The notes: generated by a model not told the origin, from the sequence alone. DNA of 64,000 nt from JBGSUZ01 sp964404895 (GCA_964404895.1 CAYOLV010000001.1:868001-932000); one strand, 5' to 3'. Shown: positions 7,091 to 16,318, numbered from the stretch's first letter. Made by a program: numbers and translations.

Positions 7091-8887
7091 TTGTATAATT
7101 TTCGAACAATAATCTTTGACTTAGATGGAACACTATTCAAAACAGAAACTGTCTTTATTGAGGCAATGCAACAGGTATGTATTAACAGAGGCATTGAAGC
7201 AATTGAAAAAGGGGCATTGTTACACTTTATAGGGAAACCATCATCAGAGGTTTTTAAAGAGATATTTGGCGCTGACATTAGCCAGGAAGAAATCCGACGA
7301 ATTAGATCAGAAGTAAATGAAGTCCAAGATAAACTTATTGAAACTTCTGCAGAATTATATTTTGGCATACGTGAAACGATAATCTCTTTAAGCCACGAGG
7401 GGTACAATTTATGTATATGCACAAATGGCAGCAAAGCGTATTTGAACAAAATACTGAATCGATTCAACCTGGCTCATTATTTTCATCTTAAAAAGTCACG
7501 TATTGAGGGACTGGATAAGTATCAGCTCATCAAACAAATTATTGAAGAAAACGCGACTTGTAGTGCAATTGTTGTCGGGGATACTTTGACTGACTTTGAA
7601 GCCGCGGAACAAGCACGTTGCATATCCATTGGGGTAACCTATGGGTACGGAAATCATGAATGTCATCATGCGGATTTTATCGCAAATAGTTCTTTTGATA
7701 TTGCCAAAATCATCAAGAAAATCAATGGATTATATAGGAATATGGCAGAACAAATATTTATTATGAAGAAAAGCAAATCTCCTTTAATCGTCGGCATTAA
7801 TGGTGTTGATACATCAGGCAAATCTATGCTTGCAAATGAACTGTCCAGGTATTTATATAAGTTGGGATTTAAGACCCAAGTGATTTCAATAGATGATTTT
7901 CATAATCCATCGAGTATAAGGAGCAAGGATAAAAATCCTATTACCTCATATTTAAATAATGCTTTTGACATTTCAAAAATTGAGAAAGAGTTATTAGAAC
8001 CTATTTCTGTTGATCATAAATTATGCAAACAACTTCATTTGCTTGATTTAAAAACAGATGCTTATACCCGTACGAAAGAGTACAACATAGACGCAGACAC
8101 AATAGTAATTTTTGAAGGCGTACTGCTTTTTAGAGAGCCATTAAATAAATACTTTGATTTAAGAGTATTTGTAGATATTACGTTTGATGAAGTTCTAAAC
8201 AGAGCTGTAATTAGAGACAAGGACTTGCTTGGTGAGACAGTTATAGAAAAATATAGAAATAAATATATTCCTATACAGAAGCAATACTTAGAGGCGTACA
8301 GTCCAGCATCGATTTGTGACATTGTAATCGATAATAATGACTTTATGGAACCCGTTGCGCAGATAAAAACAGTTTCGCGGTCTGAAATGCCGTCAAGGAC
8401 AACTTTGGTGGAATTGTGTGAGGACTATTCACAAGATATTGTTGAAATGTTTAAGGATGAACATACTCGGGAAATGATGGGATCTATTAATCTTCCGAGT
8501 ATAAGTGATTACTGCAATCCTAACAGTATAGCTTATGCAATCATCAGCAACGATTTAGAGTTTGTGGGTACTGTTGAACTATTTAACATTTCATGGAAAA
8601 ATAGACGCGGCGAACTTAGTATTGCAATCAAGCCCCAGATGCGTGGAAAAGGTTATGGTATTGAATCCATTAATAAAATGCTTGAAAAAGCATTTTTGGA
8701 ACAAGGAATCAATCGAGTCTGGTTAAGAGTATTGGAAAATAACACAAGTGCAATAAAATTGTATGAGAAAGTTGGTTTTAGTGTAGAAGGCATATGCATC
8801 GGCGAAAGTTTGCGAAATGGAGAATTCAGAAATCAAATTCAGATGAGTTATCTAGCTAAGGATTGGATAAATGGATTTATTAAATAG
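7091..8887 (+). CDS. Three-domain fusion: HAD hydrolase, uridine-kinase-like P-loop kinase, GNAT acetyltransferase
   Basis: About 598 residues with three complete enzyme modules. Residues 1-215: HAD phosphatase with motif I FDLDGTLF (about 9-16), motif II CICTNGS and motif IV VVGDTLTDFEAA (about 161-172). Residues 225-435: P-loop kinase of the uridine kinase/phosphoribulokinase class with GVDTSGKS (about 238-245), ISIDDFHNP and EGVLLFREPL. Residues 440-598: RimJ/RimL-type GNAT with RGKGYGIESINKML and VLENNTSAIKLYEKVGF. The start is TTG at 7091, because GAGGTGG ends 5 bases before it; an upstream TTG at 7055 has no such site. Substrate unknown. Further GNAT and HAD genes follow directly. Confidence 0.88.
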   Translation: MYNFRTIIFDLDGTLFKTETVFIEAMQQVCINRGIEAIEKGALLHFIGKPSSEVFKEIFGADISQEEIRRIRSEVNEVQDKLIETSAELYFGIRETIISLSHEGYNLCICTNGSKAYLNKILNRFNLAHYFHLKKSRIEGLDKYQLIKQIIEENATCSAIVVGDTLTDFEAAEQARCISIGVTYGYGNHECHHADFIANSSFDIAKIIKKINGLYRNMAEQIFIMKKSKSPLIVGINGVDTSGKSMLANELSRYLYKLGFKTQVISIDDFHNPSSIRSKDKNPITSYLNNAFDISKIEKELLEPISVDHKLCKQLHLLDLKTDAYTRTKEYNIDADTIVIFEGVLLFREPLNKYFDLRVFVDITFDEVLNRAVIRDKDLLGETVIEKYRNKYIPIQKQYLEAYSPASICDIVIDNNDFMEPVAQIKTVSRSEMPSRTTLVELCEDYSQDIVEMFKDEHTREMMGSINLPSISDYCNPNSIAYAIISNDLEFVGTVELFNISWKNRRGELSIAIKPQMRGKGYGIESINKMLEKAFLEQGINRVWLRVLENNTSAIKLYEKVGFSVEGICIGESLRNGEFRNQIQMSYLAKDWINGFIK

Positions 8888-8906
8888 CTAAATGGAGATA
8901 GGACAA

Positions 8907-9464
8907 ATGACAGATAGAATAGTTTTAAGAGATATAGAACTTTCAGATTTGGAATCATACCATTATTGGAATTTACCATCAAGAGAATTTCATAAATACA
9001 ATGGACCCTATTATGGGAAAATGAATGAAATTGAACTTGGTGAACATGTGGCTTCGCTTAGAGAAAAATTGGTTAATGGTGAAAACGGTGTTCTTGGACA
9101 AAAGAAGATCATAGCCAATGCATTAACCAATGAAATCATTGGAACAGTAAATTGGTATTGGAAATCTGAAGAAACGTTATGGATGGAAATCGGTATAGTA
9201 ATATTCAATGAAGAATATTGGGGAAAAGGAATTGGCTATTTAGCATTAGAAACATGGACTGACGAAATATTTGACTCAAACAGTAAGCTTGTCCGTTTAG
9301 GATTAACAACTTGGTCAGGGAACAAACGGATGATGAAATTAGCTGAAAAGCTTACATATAAATGTGAAGCTGTCTATAAAAAAGCACGAATTGTAGATGG
9401 GGAATATTATGATTCAATAAGCTATGGCATACTTAGAGAAGAATGGGAGCAGCGAAAGAAATAA
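8907..9464 (+). CDS. RimJ/RimL-type GNAT acetyltransferase
   Basis: About 185 residues of the ribosomal-protein-acetyltransferase-like GNAT group: it starts TDRIVLRDIELSDLESYHYW, has IGIVIFNEEYWGKGIGYLALETW with the acetyl-CoA loop (WGKGIG) and ends with RMMKLAEKLTYKCEAVYKKARIVDGEYYDSISYGILREEW, a classical RimJ/L ending. ATG at 8907 is preferred (GGAGATAGGA upstream) over ATG at 8892. It lies 19 bases after the three-domain fusion gene, so the two are probably one operon. Confidence 0.9.
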   Translation: MTDRIVLRDIELSDLESYHYWNLPSREFHKYNGPYYGKMNEIELGEHVASLREKLVNGENGVLGQKKIIANALTNEIIGTVNWYWKSEETLWMEIGIVIFNEEYWGKGIGYLALETWTDEIFDSNSKLVRLGLTTWSGNKRMMKLAEKLTYKCEAVYKKARIVDGEYYDSISYGILREEWEQRKK

Positions 9465-9541
9465 TTGACCGTGGAGCTTGTCCAGTGACGGCAAGTTCCG
9501 TACCATCCCGATCAAAATACTAATTCACTGGGAGATTTAAC

Positions 9542-10159
9542 ATGTGTAAACATCTAATCTGGGATTTCGATGGTACTTTATTTGATACATATCCTACAAT
9601 GGTTCAAGCTTTCATTAAAGCTCTGAAATCTTTGGGAATTGAAGAGTCATATGAACGAATTATGAAACTCATGAAAGTCTCTCAATCACATTTAATGGGT
9701 TATTGCCTAGAACAATATCATGTAGGTGATGAATTGAAAAGGGCGTATAACATTATTAAAAGGGATATGGAGTTTGATTATTTTAAACCCTTTGATAATG
9801 TACTTGAAATTTGCAATATGGTTTGTGAACAAGGTGGAAAGAATTATCTTTATACACATCGAGGTGTTTCAGCCATAGAGCATATGAAAGGGCATGGGTT
9901 GTATGAATATTTCAGCGATTTTATAACCAAAGATAATAACTTTAAGAGGAAACCGCATCCAGAAGCGCTACTAGACTTGATTAATAGACATGGGATACCT
10001 AGAGAGTCTGCTTTAATGATTGGTGATCGAGACATAGATTTAGAGGCAGGTAAGAACGCGGGTATATGCGCATGCTACTTTACTAATGGAGAGACAAGTA
10101 CTAGCCAATATGCAGATTACACAATCTTGAATTTTGCGGAACTCAAGCAGCTAATTTAA
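9542..10159 (+). CDS. HAD-superfamily phosphatase (phosphoglycolate-phosphatase-like)
   Basis: A 205-residue HAD hydrolase, subfamily IA. Motif I is LIWDFDGTLFDTYPTM (residues 5-20; nucleophile Asp and acid Asp present), motif II NYLYTHRG, motif III lysine in NNFKRKPHPEALL, motif IV MIGDRDIDLEAGKNAG. It is likely to dephosphorylate a small phosphometabolite. ATG follows GGGAGATTTAAC. It is the second HAD of this local cluster. Confidence 0.88.
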   Translation: MCKHLIWDFDGTLFDTYPTMVQAFIKALKSLGIEESYERIMKLMKVSQSHLMGYCLEQYHVGDELKRAYNIIKRDMEFDYFKPFDNVLEICNMVCEQGGKNYLYTHRGVSAIEHMKGHGLYEYFSDFITKDNNFKRKPHPEALLDLINRHGIPRESALMIGDRDIDLEAGKNAGICACYFTNGETSTSQYADYTILNFAELKQLI

Positions 10160-10327
10160 GATGAAGTAATATGGAACTATTTAATTGAGCGTGAAAGTTC
10201 CCATCAATCAAAAAGGCATTAAGCAATGCAAAATAAAACTATTAAATACAGGTGGTCAATTGGAATATTAACAAAGGTACACTGCCTATTGTTTCCACTT
10301 ACTTTGTTGTAAATTATTGTATTCCCC

Positions 10328-10696
10328 GTGGGTATAGTAATCAGCATATTAAAAAAGAGTTTAGGAAGAGACTTTTACTTATGTTTTACGGAACGCGATT
10401 TATATTTTGGTAAGTTGAATAAAGATTCTTTTCTTGATTTATCAAAAGCAGAGTTTTGCGAGCTGACGAGTAATAAAAGAGTTGGAATAAAGAACACTTT
10501 TCCAAAAGTCATATCGATTCCATATTTTATGATTAACGAAGTCCATTATTATATAAATAAACGAGATTTAGTCATCTTTACGGAATCAAGGAAAGTACGT
10601 GTATCTATTAAATCAAAAGATGAGGATTTGATTCTTAAACTGCAGGAAGAGTTTTATTCGAAATTAGGTTATAAGTTTAAAAGCATTGATAATTGA
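10328..10696 (+). CDS. Unknown small protein
   Basis: A 122-residue protein with GTG as the first plausible start and a poor ribosome binding site. It has a PH-like or bPH-like feel (alternating beta strands, FYLCFTERDLYFGKL, HYYINKRDLVIFTE, a C-terminal amphipathic helix ILKLQEEFYSKLGY), but I cannot assign a family. Its end overlaps the ribosome-binding region of the next gene (10710). The 168 bases upstream (10160-10327) contain nothing I recognise. Confidence 0.55.
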   Translation: MGIVISILKKSLGRDFYLCFTERDLYFGKLNKDSFLDLSKAEFCELTSNKRVGIKNTFPKVISIPYFMINEVHYYINKRDLVIFTESRKVRVSIKSKDEDLILKLQEEFYSKLGYKFKSIDN

Positions 10697-10709
10697 AGGA
10701 GGAAAGACA

Positions 10710-12437
10710 TTGAAAAAATTGATATCACTTATATTGGTGTTTACACTAAGTGTATCCACAGTCATAAGTTTTGCGGATGCGACACAAAACAATTTGACAG
10801 TAGAAAGTAATAAAAGCGACAAGTTTGAAAAAATACTTTTATCAGGAGACAGCGGGGTACCTAACCCTGCAAAGGAAAGAAGTAATTCTAAGGACACATT
10901 GTCGGTTTCGATATATGCCCTTAGAATGAGTTTCTTGCCTATTTTTTATCCAACCAATCGCGAAGGACAAGTGGGCAGTTTAATTTTTGACCCTTTATAT
11001 ACCAATGACAAAGAAGGTCGTTTAAACGTACCAAGACTTGCAGAGAGCTATAAAATGTCAAATCAAAATAAAACAATTACCTTCAATTTGCGCAAAGATG
11101 TAAAGTGGTCTGATGGCAAATCTTTTACTGCAAAAGATGTTGAGAATACTTTTCTTCTTTTAGGAGATTCTTCTTATGACGGCAATTACACCTATGTTGT
11201 AGATAAGTTAATGGGCTATGAGTCTTTTAAGAATGGAAAAGTCAAAGGGTTCTCAGGGATCAAAGTTATCGACGGCTATACAATAGCATTTAACTTTAAA
11301 GAGGCATTAGTCAACAATTTTGACTCAGTAGCTTCATTTCCTATTATGCCTGCCCACGTTTATCCTTACGAAAAAGGCAAAGTATGGAGATTAGAAAGAC
11401 TTCAGGACAAAATGGTTCTCGTAGGCTGTGGGCGATATTTTTTTGATAGATATGACCCAGAGGGTTCTCTAGAATTGAAAGCCAATCCTAATTGGTACGG
11501 TGGACAAGTCAAGACACCTAAATTGAGTATTAAATCTCATTCAGGAGTTGACGTCTTTGACGGATTGGAAGAGGGGACTATTGATATAGCGCCTCAAATT
11601 AGTTCTAAGGGATATGATTATCGTAAAATTGAAAAAATAAAATTTGTCACAATTAATCAATATCTTGGGAATAGTTATGGGTATTTTGGTTTTAATCTAA
11701 GAGACAAGCGACTCGCTGAACTCAGTGTGAGACAAGCACTGACCTATGGCTTTAACAGACAGGCTTTTATAGATTTGTATTACGATGGGAATGCTACTGT
11801 TTGCAATGCCCCAGTTTCACAATTGTCTTGGGCGAATACAGAGGATATCAACAAGTATGAATTCGACCCAGAAAGGGCAAGAAAACTGTTAGATAAAGCT
11901 GGATGGGTACTAGGTGCTGATGGCATTCGAGAAAAGAAAGGCAGAAAATTAAGCTTTGTTTGGGATACTTACACAGACTCTGCATACGTAGAAACTTTGA
12001 TCCCCATGCTCAGAGCTGATTGGCAAAAAATTGGCGTTTTTGTTGAACCAAATTTAATGGAATTCAACGAACTGGTAGGAAAAATTTACTCTGAGCGAGA
12101 TTTCGAAATTTACAATATGGCTTGGTCGCTTTCTACAGACCCTTCATCCAGAGATATTTTCCATTCAGCCAACGATATGCCAGATGGCAATAATTCAGTT
12201 GGGCTTAGAAATGCTCAAGTAGATAAGTTGCTTGTCGATATTGACAAAGAATTTGACATCAATAAAAGAAAAGTACTTATGCATCAATATCTCAAAAAGA
12301 TTAATGAATTACAACCTTATATGTTTATTGCACAAGCAAGTTCTTGGGATTTGACAAATGTTAGAGTGAAAAACTTTGAAGTTACATCGTTTTGTGATTG
12401 GACTTATAAAATTGAACAAGTTGAAATTGCTCAATAG
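10710..12437 (+). CDS. Family 5 extracellular solute-binding protein (oligopeptide type), no lipobox
   Basis: About 575 residues. TTG at 10710 follows a perfect AAGGAGGAAAG and begins a signal peptide (KKLISLILVFTLSVSTVISFA). The mature region is an SBP_bac_5 protein: ESYKMSNQNKTITFNLRKDVKWSDGKSFTAKDVENTF, the FPIMPAHVYP region, then RQALTYGFNRQAFIDLYYDG and a Dpp/Opp-like C-terminal lobe (DFEIYNMAWSLSTDPSSRDIFHS). Such proteins deliver peptides or other ligands to ABC importers, but no permease or ATPase is adjacent. No Cys follows the signal, so lipid anchoring is not predicted. Confidence 0.88.
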   Translation: MKKLISLILVFTLSVSTVISFADATQNNLTVESNKSDKFEKILLSGDSGVPNPAKERSNSKDTLSVSIYALRMSFLPIFYPTNREGQVGSLIFDPLYTNDKEGRLNVPRLAESYKMSNQNKTITFNLRKDVKWSDGKSFTAKDVENTFLLLGDSSYDGNYTYVVDKLMGYESFKNGKVKGFSGIKVIDGYTIAFNFKEALVNNFDSVASFPIMPAHVYPYEKGKVWRLERLQDKMVLVGCGRYFFDRYDPEGSLELKANPNWYGGQVKTPKLSIKSHSGVDVFDGLEEGTIDIAPQISSKGYDYRKIEKIKFVTINQYLGNSYGYFGFNLRDKRLAELSVRQALTYGFNRQAFIDLYYDGNATVCNAPVSQLSWANTEDINKYEFDPERARKLLDKAGWVLGADGIREKKGRKLSFVWDTYTDSAYVETLIPMLRADWQKIGVFVEPNLMEFNELVGKIYSERDFEIYNMAWSLSTDPSSRDIFHSANDMPDGNNSVGLRNAQVDKLLVDIDKEFDINKRKVLMHQYLKKINELQPYMFIAQASSWDLTNVRVKNFEVTSFCDWTYKIEQVEIAQ

Positions 12438-12491
12438 TTTAAGTGGGTTTATAAAAAAAGAGATTGGTATATCCGGTCTCTCTGACTGATG

Positions 12492-12522
12492 AAAAAGTCA
12501 CCACAATTGTGGTGGCTTTTTT
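12492..12522 (+). terminator. Intrinsic terminator
   Basis: Stem AAAAAG-t-CACCAC / GTGGTG-g-CTTTTT with AATT loop and T run, after the solute-binding protein gene. Confidence 0.8.
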
Positions 12523-12629
12523 CGTTAGTCAAAAAGGATTTTGAACTTTTGTGTCGAATACTTCTTTTGAGGTGATTTATTATGATGACTCTGCTGGAAA
12601 CGTTCATGTTAGTGTGATGTTGTAAGTAT

Positions 12630-12977
12630 TTGTTTGAGCAAAATATTATGCCTGTACTCCCATATACAAGACCTAAAGGCAATAAAGGAGAGCTGTTCAG
12701 ACCTACAGAGTTTATCTATGATGAATACTATAACCGATATATTTGTCCAAATGATGAGACTTTGGAGTTTGTGAGAATTGATACCGACGGGTACAAACTA
12801 TATCGATCAAACAGTTATAAATGTAAGGAATGTAAAGACTTAAAGAAATGTACAACTTCAAGAAACCACGAAAAAATAATAACTCGGCATATCTGGAAAG
12901 AGTATTTAGAAGAGGCGGATCATTTGAGACATACAAGTGATTTCAAGATGATCTATAAGGTTAGAAAAGAAACAATT
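12630..12977 (+). pseudogene. IS1182-like transposase remnant
   Basis: The frame encodes a middle section of an IS1182-family DDE transposase: LPYTRPKGNKG, EFIYDEYYNRYICPNDETL, the four-Cys region YKCKECKDLKKCT, and RHIWKEYLEEADHLRHTSDFKMIYKVRKETIE, which normally continues into the catalytic Glu region (RVFA...). Here homology stops at about 12977, where a hairpin begins, and the N-terminal half is missing. No terminal inverted repeats were found, so this is a relic of an insertion, not an active element. Confidence 0.8.
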
Positions 12978-12978
12978 G

Positions 12979-13007
12979 AGGGTTCGGACTATCCGAACTC
13001 TTTTTTT
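12979..13007 (+). terminator. Hairpin with T run at the end of the transposase remnant
   Basis: AGGGTTCGGA (12979-12988) pairs with TCCGAACTCT (12992-13001), then seven T. It interrupts the transposase homology and may be a pre-existing terminator into which the IS fragment is joined. Confidence 0.6.
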
Positions 13008-13093
13008 ATGAAAAAGCAAAACATGTATTGCATAATTATAAATTTAAATATATAATTATAAAAAATAATTAATCGGAAAGAAGGAGGTAAATT

Positions 13094-13378
13094 ATGAAGG
13101 GCTATATGGTTTTCGAAAATGGATTCTATGTTGAAGGCGAACTCAAAGGGACAAAAGTCAATGTAATCGGGAAAGTTGAAACGGGTGAAGAAGGAAGACT
13201 CTTCATAAATACCAATAGTGGCATTGAAGATGTAAACGCCTTTATCGAGTTCGATGTTGAGAAAGTAACCTCTATCAGCAATTTATTAAAATCTAAACAG
13301 TTATTTGGGAAAATTGTGACAGATCAACTGGATATGGACTATCATGTTTACGATGTTAAAACTGCATATTTATACTAA
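13094..13378 (+). CDS. Unknown small protein
   Basis: A 94-residue protein with a strong start (AAGGAGGTAAATT before ATG) and its own terminator, so it is very likely expressed. The sequence is beta-rich (GFYVEGELKGTKVNVIGKVETGEEGRLFINT) with no Cys, signal or membrane segment. I do not recognise it; it lies between the transposase relic and a surface protein. Confidence 0.7.
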   Translation: MKGYMVFENGFYVEGELKGTKVNVIGKVETGEEGRLFINTNSGIEDVNAFIEFDVEKVTSISNLLKSKQLFGKIVTDQLDMDYHVYDVKTAYLY

Positions 13379-13396
13379 AATAGATAATTTATTATT

Positions 13397-13427
13397 AAAA
13401 AACGGAGAAGATTCTCCGTTTTTTTGC
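13397..13427 (+). terminator. Intrinsic terminator
   Basis: AAACGGAGAA / TTCTCCGTTT stem followed by T run, 20 to 45 bases after the small gene. Confidence 0.75.
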
Positions 13428-13528
13428 GTGTAATGGTATTGTAATAGACTGGGAATTTGTTGAATTAATAGGTATAATTGATAAGCATAATTGAATTTAT
13501 TAACTCAATAAAATAGTGAGGTGGAAAA

Positions 13529-15571
13529 ATGAAAAAGACCATTAAATACATAGTAGGCATCTTCTTGCTATTCCCCTTGATCACAGGGTTCGCAAATGCA
13601 GAGGAACAAAAGGGACAGTCTACTATTGTAGTACCCTTTGTATTTGAACATAAGATTTCAATTGTTTACGATGATTTGATACAGGTATATGATGATGATC
13701 ACGGTATTTACAACTTTGAGGGTAAACGTCTATCCAACATACCCTTTGAAAAAAACTCTCGAACTATTGAAAATGGCTATATTACAATTTACTTTGACGA
13801 CATTTTAAAATCGGCGGTCTATCGCAAGGATGGCACTCGAGTTTTTGAGCAAAGTTACGCTAACATTATAGTGACCAATCAAGATATAGCTTTCGTTGCT
13901 GATGGCAGTTGGCATCCGCCAGGGTACTTTATTGGTAAGTATGGTGCAGTCGACCTTATAACAGGTAGAATGTTGGTTCCACCCAAATATGATGATATGC
14001 AGATAAGCGGAGACAATAAATACATCATTGCAAGTAATACGAACCAAACATCGTTCAAAAAAACCTATCGCGTATTCACACTGAGCGGAGAAGATATAAC
14101 CGATAAAAGTGATTTTGTGATAGTCTCAACCCTTTCAAAGGGTTACTACAAAATACTGGGTTGCAAAACTGATTTGTATGGAGTTGCAGATGTAAATGGG
14201 AAAATATGTGTACCTACTTTATACGATGAAATTGGTGAAAAGGTCCTTAGTGAATCCGTGATTGTAAAAAAAGGAGAGCGATGGGGTGTCTCATCTATAG
14301 ATGGTTCTGGCAAGTTGTTACAGCCAATAGTGTATCAAGCTGCTCAATGCTATTCAGGTGATTTGTATGCCCTAAAAAAAAGAGGAAGCCTAATGGATCA
14401 AGCTTATGATGAACCCGTTACAATTTATTATGGAGATGGTAGCCAAGTCGTTTCAAATCCTGCATATAATAGGGTTGCGGGCGTATGTGGCAATGTAATT
14501 TATGTAAATCGCAAGGCTGATGATGCATTAATTGGATTGTCTAAAACAGGTGAAGTTATTTTAGAGGTTGTAGCCGATGGCGGTGTATCGGGTGGTGTGA
14601 TGGAACCCTATTTTGCAGCTGCTAGTAGAGTTAAGCCAACTAATGGTCTCATGATAATGAACCGCTGGGGTGAAATAATTATTCCATTTGATTCAGGAGA
14701 GGTGAAGGACAATTCTGGAAAAGGGATTACCGTAACCAATCCAAATACAAATAAAAGTACGTACTTAATGGCAGACGGTTATAAACTCTCTGTGAAAGAA
14801 GGTTGTAGAGAGGTAGATTTTAATAATGGATGGATATTCTATAAAAATACTAATGGTGCTTGGATAACAGATTTGATGGGTAATATTCTTATCCCTAAAG
14901 GTATTTATAGTCAACTAGAGCCTGCACGGGTAGTTGCTAAGGGTAAAAAAGTTGAAAACTACGTCATAGCTCAAAACAAAGAGGGGAAGTATGGTGTGTT
15001 GTCATTAGAGGCGACACCTTACATCTATCAACCTCATGAATGGGCAAAACAAGGTATTAAAGTAGCAATTTTAGAAGGGCTAGTTTCAGTAGAACAACAA
15101 AGGGATTGGAGAGATGATTGTACTCGTGGTGATTTTTGTAGGATTATAGCACCTTTACTAGAAAAGGTGAATAAGGTTAAAAAGACAGAAATCAAATTTA
15201 CAGATACACAGGATCCTGCCATACAATTAGTTGCTTCTCTTGGCATTGTGAAGGGTATCGGCAATGGTAAATTTGCTCCAGAGAGGCCAATAGAAAGGCA
15301 ACAGGCTGCAGTTATTTTAGCACGAGTGGCTAATATTATCGGTGTAGAAAAAAACAGTTCGGCACCCCTTTTTAAAGATGCTAAGTCTATTGATAATTGG
15401 GCCAAAGAAGGCGTTTCGTTGATAACATCCATTGAGTTCGGTGAAAATAATCAACGCATCATGCAGGGGATATCTGGTAATCGTTTTGCTCCAAAGAGGT
15501 GTTTTACTCGGGAAGAGTCAATAATAACAATCCAGCGAATGTATCAAGCTTATTTGAAAGAAGTCAATTAG
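13529..15571 (+). CDS. Surface protein with WG repeats and C-terminal SLH domains
   Basis: 680 residues. A signal peptide (MKKTIKYIVGIFLLFPLITGFANA) is followed by several WG-type beta repeats, recognisable from the pattern G-x-[WY]-G-[VA] followed by an I/V-P-x-x-Y-D step: GKYGAVDLITGRMLVPPKYDD, DLYGVADVNGKICVPTLYDE, RWGVSSIDGSGKLLQPIVY. The last 180 residues contain SLH motifs (FTDTQDPAIQLVASLGIVKGIGNGKFAPERPIERQQAAVILAR; FKDAKSIDNWAKEGVSLI; NRFAPKRCFTREESIITIQRM), which bind secondary cell-wall polymer. The protein is therefore probably S-layer-associated. ATG follows GAGGTGG. Confidence 0.88.
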   Translation: MKKTIKYIVGIFLLFPLITGFANAEEQKGQSTIVVPFVFEHKISIVYDDLIQVYDDDHGIYNFEGKRLSNIPFEKNSRTIENGYITIYFDDILKSAVYRKDGTRVFEQSYANIIVTNQDIAFVADGSWHPPGYFIGKYGAVDLITGRMLVPPKYDDMQISGDNKYIIASNTNQTSFKKTYRVFTLSGEDITDKSDFVIVSTLSKGYYKILGCKTDLYGVADVNGKICVPTLYDEIGEKVLSESVIVKKGERWGVSSIDGSGKLLQPIVYQAAQCYSGDLYALKKRGSLMDQAYDEPVTIYYGDGSQVVSNPAYNRVAGVCGNVIYVNRKADDALIGLSKTGEVILEVVADGGVSGGVMEPYFAAASRVKPTNGLMIMNRWGEIIIPFDSGEVKDNSGKGITVTNPNTNKSTYLMADGYKLSVKEGCREVDFNNGWIFYKNTNGAWITDLMGNILIPKGIYSQLEPARVVAKGKKVENYVIAQNKEGKYGVLSLEATPYIYQPHEWAKQGIKVAILEGLVSVEQQRDWRDDCTRGDFCRIIAPLLEKVNKVKKTEIKFTDTQDPAIQLVASLGIVKGIGNGKFAPERPIERQQAAVILARVANIIGVEKNSSAPLFKDAKSIDNWAKEGVSLITSIEFGENNQRIMQGISGNRFAPKRCFTREESIITIQRMYQAYLKEVN

Positions 15572-15613
15572 GGGCTGTAAAGAAGATCGTAAATGGTTTT
15601 GTCATATATGGAA

Positions 15614-16267
15614 CTAAGCAATAATTCTTTCTACAAGTCCGATAAGCGACAAAAGATCTGAAGGTCTCTCGATCAGATGATCCGGTTCAAGAGACTCAAT
15701 TTGCTGTGGTTCCATTAAAGACCAACCTACAAGAACGCTATCTATGCCAGCTCTATTGCCAGCAAGTATGTCATTGGCGCTGTCCCCAATAAAAAGACTC
15801 TCTTCTGCAGATGAATCCAGCAGTGTGAGGGCTTTAAAAAGTCCTTCAGGAGACGGCTTTTTATCGGAAACATCATCAGAGGTGATAATAACTTCAAATA
15901 GGGATTCCATTTTGAGTTGCTTGAGACCAAATGTTATGGTTTCTCTACTATTATTAGACACAATACCCAGTTTATATTTTTCTGAGTGAAGAAATGAGAT
16001 CACATCATCAATGCCATCGAAGGAAGAGACACGGTTTTTATGTTCCTTAAGATACCACGATTTAAAGGCCTTGGTCATATACTCATACTGTTTTGGGTTA
16101 ATAAATTTCATTTGATCTTCTAGGGGCATTCCCAGCAAATATCTGTGTTCTTCATTGGAAAGAGGCACGCCCCTGAAAGTGATTGCAAAGTGCTCAAGAC
16201 CTTCTTCTATCAGCTTATTCGTATTAATTATAGTGCCATCGAAATCAAAAATGATTGTCTTTTTCAT
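15614..16267 (-). CDS. HAD phosphatase (PpaX/phosphoglycolate-phosphatase-like)
   Basis: 217 residues, HAD subfamily IA. Motif I IFDFDGTIINTNKLI (residues 5-19), motif II LGIVSNNSRETI, motif III Lys in VSDKKPSPEGLFKAL, motif IV FIGDSANDILAGNRAG. The family removes phosphate from pyrophosphate, phosphoglycolate or nucleotides. AGGAGG lies about 12 bases before the ATG at 16267. A 9-bp inverted repeat (16285-16318) lies immediately upstream of the ribosome binding site. Confidence 0.88.
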   Translation of the reverse strand: MKKTIIFDFDGTIINTNKLIEEGLEHFAITFRGVPLSNEEHRYLLGMPLEDQMKFINPKQYEYMTKAFKSWYLKEHKNRVSSFDGIDDVISFLHSEKYKLGIVSNNSRETITFGLKQLKMESLFEVIITSDDVSDKKPSPEGLFKALTLLDSSAEESLFIGDSANDILAGNRAGIDSVLVGWSLMEPQQIESLEPDHLIERPSDLLSLIGLVERIIA

Positions 16268-16284
16268 CTTCTAAATAACCTCCT

Positions 16285-16318
16285 CAGGTGTATTCTTATC
16301 TATTTAAGGATACACCTG
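16285..16318 (-). promoter_or_regulatory. Inverted repeat before the HAD phosphatase ribosome binding site
   Basis: CAGGTGTAT (16285-16293) and ATACACCTG (16310-16318) are perfect 9-bp arms around a 16-base spacer. It could be a leader hairpin or an operator; which one cannot be decided from sequence. Confidence 0.45.

Noticed and set aside
6934..7467. 177-residue open frame on the minus strand
   Set aside because: It lies opposite the start of the HAD domain of the fusion gene, whose HAD motifs are plain; the antisense product has no recognisable motif or proper ribosome binding site.
15034..15432. 132-residue minus-strand open frame
   Set aside because: Antisense shadow of the SLH domain coding region, where the plus strand has clear SLH motifs.
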